This document shows positions 61,101 to 64,000 of a DNA stretch of 64,000 bases, piece after piece. The stretch lies in assembly GCA_964019425.1 (NCBI GenBank), contig OZ025837.1, forward strand, positions 367,001-431,000. Direction: 5' to 3'. The stretch's first letter is position 1. Each line of letters opens with the position of its first letter. A program made the translations under genes and the position numbers. Under the pieces are notes generated by a model. It saw nothing but the letters and a program-made list of their open reading frames with translations, made no database searches and was not told where the DNA came from. The DNA is from Flectonema sp. DT1601 (lineage: Eukaryota; Euglenozoa; Diplonemea; Diplonemida; Diplonemidae).

Positions 61101-64000
61101 TCCAGTCACCAAGTGAGGTAGGACTGGTGTTTGGATCAGAACAGGTTTGTGATGCTGCTTCACAAATAGAAGCGTACGTGACACATTCATCATGGATACA
61201 CGTTGCTGCTGATGCTGTTGCTGCTGGTCCTGTTGTTGGAGGTATGCATCTACACTGCCAATCACTAACACTGTTGACATCTTCATCAGGATCTAAACAT
61301 AACTGACCAGCAGTAGTACAAATATTATTGTGTTGACTACACTCTCCTGTGTAGGTGCAGGTTGCTGCAGTTGCAGTTGCTTCTCCAAGTCCACTTCCAG
61401 TGCAGCTGCATGTCCAGTCGCCAGTGCTGGCTGGGTCGGTGTTTGGATCATTGCATAGTTGTCCCACATCTCTGCAGGTTCTTCCGTGAGTTTCACACTC
61501 ATCGAGTATGCAAGAAGCTGGTTTTCCAACTGCTGATCCTTTCTCTTGACTGCTACCAACACATGTACATATCCAGTCACCTTGTGTTGCTGATGCTGGA
61601 CTTGGATCGTGACAAACTTGATCAAATGACTCACAAACACCGCGATGCTTAACACACTCATCAAGTTCACATGTTGCTGGTTTTCCAGTCGCAACACCAA
61701 TGGCTGGTTCTAAGCAAATACATTGCCAGTCATCACTTCTTGATGTGTCAGGATCACGACATGTCTGCCCTGATGCAGCACATTTATGACCATGATTAAC
61801 ACATTCACCACTGAAAGCACACTGTGCTGGTGATCTAACTTGAAATCCAACAGCTGGGGCTACGCAAACACATTTCCAGTCATTTATGCTTGAAGGGGAT
61901 GTGTTTGGGTCTTCGCATACCTGTCCTGATGAGCGACAGATGTCGTCATTTTCAACACATTCATCTAAAGTACAATTAGCTGGTCCCATAATAGAAGAAC
62001 CAACCATCGGTGATACACATGCACACCTCCATTCATTACTTGAGATGTCGGGTACGAAACATGCTTGTGAAACAGCAGTACAAACATGTCCATTCGAAGC
62101 ACATGATCCCGTGTAGCTGCACTCTGCTGTTTTAGCAACAGCTGAACCTGATGCAGAACCCAGACATTCACATCTCCAGTCGCCTAATGAATTGAGAGTT
62201 GGTTTTGGATCCATACACTGTTGAGCAACAGTTGTACAAGTGGTTCCATGAATCTTACACTCATTTAATACACATGATGCAGGACGACCTACAGCTCTAC
62301 CAGTTTGAGGTGAAATACAACGACATTCCCAATCATTGCTGACCTGAGAGTCTGGATCTACACAAGTTTGTCCAACAGCAGCACAAATACCAAAGTTTCT
62401 AATACATTCTCCAGTGTGAGAGCAGACAGCTGCAGCACCCAAGGCGGAACCAGTTGCTGGGAGGATACATGAACACTTCCAGTCATTTAAGCTTTTCGGA
62501 TTTGTGTTGTCGTCAATGCATTCCTGTCCAACACTGTTACAAATGTAACCACGGACGTCACACTCGTTTAGAATACACTCAGCAATACCAGCAGTTCTTC
62601 TTCCAGTTTGTGGTTCAACACATCTACACTGCCAGTCACCAGTTCTAGTGGTGTCAGGATCAACACATGTTTGACCTGATTGGGTACAGACAGCTGAGTG
62701 CATTTCACATTCCCCTTGAAATGTACAGACAGCTGGCCCTTGAAGCCCAATACCATCTACTATCCCAGAGGGGTTGCAGTTACAAGTCCAATCGTTCCTC
62801 GACAGCGGAGATAAGTTCGGATCATTACAAACCTGACCAGCAGCAGCACAGATATTACTGAACTCAATACATTCATCAAATATACATATTGCTGGCCCTC
62901 CTTTTAGTACTCCGACCTTTGGAGGAATACATTCACATTGCCAGTCATCAGATGTTTGTGTGTTTGGATCATTACAATTCTGACCTGCTTCTGTACAAAT
63001 AGAGCTAACGAATGAGTTAACACATTCTCCTACAAAGCTGCAGGATGCTGGTGCTGCACGAGCTGATCCACTTGAAGGAGAAACACAATTACACTGCCAG
63101 TTACCTGTTGAGGATGGGTCAGTGTCAGGATCAGAACAGGTCTGACCAACTGATGTACAAACTGCTTCATGAATTGTACACTCATCAAGCTTACATGTCG
63201 CTACACGTCCAACAGCTTCACCAACAGCATTTGATCCAACACATGAACACGTCCAGTCACCTGTTACTTGTGGTGATGTGTTTGGATCATTACACTTTTG
63301 ACCAACAGTTGTACAGACTTTACTGTTAACAGAACATTCATCATATTGACAAGTTGCGGGACTGGCTGTTGACTTACCAGTATAAGGAGTCACACATATA
63401 CATTCCCAGTCACCTGACTTAGATGTTGACGTATCTTGACACCCCTGACCAGCAACAGTGCAAGTTGAATGACGTTGACTACACTCACGTTCGTGAACAC
63501 AAACAGCAGCTGATGCAACAGCAGAGCCTGATGAAGATCCTGTGCAGGTACATGTCCAGTCTCCTGTAGAAGTTGGACTTTTGTCAACGTCATTACAGCT
63601 CTGACCAACACGAAAACAAATATTTTCATGTAAATCACACTCGTCTAGTACACAATTAGCTGGTGTCATGATTCCTGTTCCTTTTAAAGGTGGGATGCAT
63701 TCACATTCCCAATTACTGCTGACAGTGCTGTCAGGATCAAAGCATGTCTGATCTTGACTTGAACAAGTTTGAAAATTATCAACACACTCTCCTTTATATT
63801 GACATGTAGCTACTCCTCTTGTTGCTGAGCCTGTTGCTGGGCTGGGGCAAAGACATTGCCAGTCGTCAGTTGCGGAGGGATCTTTGTTTGGATCGCTGCA
63901 AAGTTGTCCAACAGAGTGACAGACATTAGCATTGGCTACGCACTCGTCATTAATACATGTGGCAGGCTTTCCTTGAGCAGATCCTGTTGACTGACCTCCA
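55177..64000 (-). CDS. Giant Cys-rich repeat membrane protein (5' end beyond window)
   Basis: Three exons: from beyond 64000 to 57459, 57384-57281, and 57207-55177. Together they give about 2,890 residues with the start outside the window. Roughly 55 units of about 44 residues follow the plan (D/G)EC-x(5-8)-C-x3-GQ-x-C-x-DP, then DWxCxC, then a Gly/Ser/Ala-rich loop ending AxC, an EGF-like six-Cys pattern. DEC and GEC units tend to alternate, so the working unit is about 88 residues. After the repeats come a domain of about 250 residues (from about YFSKMILRVQRSLTD) that could be SEA-like, one more Cys unit, a TM span (GIIILVLIGVFVLCLIGG) and a Pro-rich cytoplasmic tail of about 120 residues. 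It is probably a surface adhesin or receptor. Both introns fall inside repeats and keep their Cys spacing. Confidence 0.85.
57208..57280 (-). other. Intron in the giant Cys-repeat gene (3' one)
   Basis: 73 nt, donor GTATGT and acceptor AAACAG, phase 0. Splicing joins MATCK to KSGQTCTDPN and restores the Cxxx-GQ-x-C unit. Confidence 0.85.
57385..57458 (-). other. Intron in the giant Cys-repeat gene (5' one)
   Basis: 74 nt, donor GTATGA and acceptor CACAACAG, phase 1. Splicing turns DRTVTG into DRTVTGNWFCMCP, restoring the DW-C-C motif. Confidence 0.85.

Noticed and set aside
57619-62171. Many 60-130-codon frames in other phases of the giant gene
   Set aside because: Shadow frames of a regular 44-residue repeat; none has independent motifs.

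Overview
The window is nuclear DNA from a unicellular eukaryote. Intergenic DNA is AT-rich and full of long poly-A/poly-T runs. Two genes have short GT-AG introns (73-86 nt), one protein carries long Asn/His/Gly runs, and there are a type I metacaspase, a giant Cys-rich repeat membrane protein and Penelope-like retroelements. The lineage cannot be fixed from sequence alone. Every gene I can support lies on the minus strand, and several reading frames have an A-tract directly before the ATG. An amoebozoan-, heterolobosean- or euglenozoan-like protist is possible, but this is a guess.

Region 1 (1-40.2 kb) is a fast-evolving repeat array built from a BTB/POZ gene cassette. I count ten BTB reading frames of one family (BTB-1 to BTB-9 and BTB-11), one rearranged pseudogene (BTB-10) and one divergent single-copy relative (BTB-12). 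A conserved upstream module (called U here) precedes nearly every copy, and a 3' module (RD) follows several. Paralogues share blocks in conflicting combinations, which points to gene conversion. Embedded in the array are a subtilisin-like membrane protease gene, repeated fragments of an unrelated GC-rich Cys-rich gene, three copies of a proline-rich gene tail and three Penelope-like elements (PLE-A, PLE-B, PLE-C). PLE-A split BTB-3 from its upstream module, and PLE-B landed inside the 3' tail of BTB-8.

The most notable object is the PLE family. PLE-A has an N-terminal GIY-YIG endonuclease, as in the permuted Naiad/Chlamys-type PLEs, then a Cys-rich segment and a reverse transcriptase. After these comes a C-terminal region that looks like a Josephin-type cysteine protease (deubiquitinase fold). 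The same extension is retained in the diverged copy PLE-B.

Region 2 (40.2-64 kb) is more ordinary single-copy gene space: a small repeat protein, a signal-peptide/one-TM surface protein, an RRM/RanBP2-finger RNA-binding protein whose spliced end forms a MYND finger, a type I metacaspase, and the giant Cys-repeat receptor-like gene running off the right edge. Its intergenic DNA holds dispersed repeats, a 29-nt match to the 5' end of 18S rRNA, a foldback element and a possible structured RNA.
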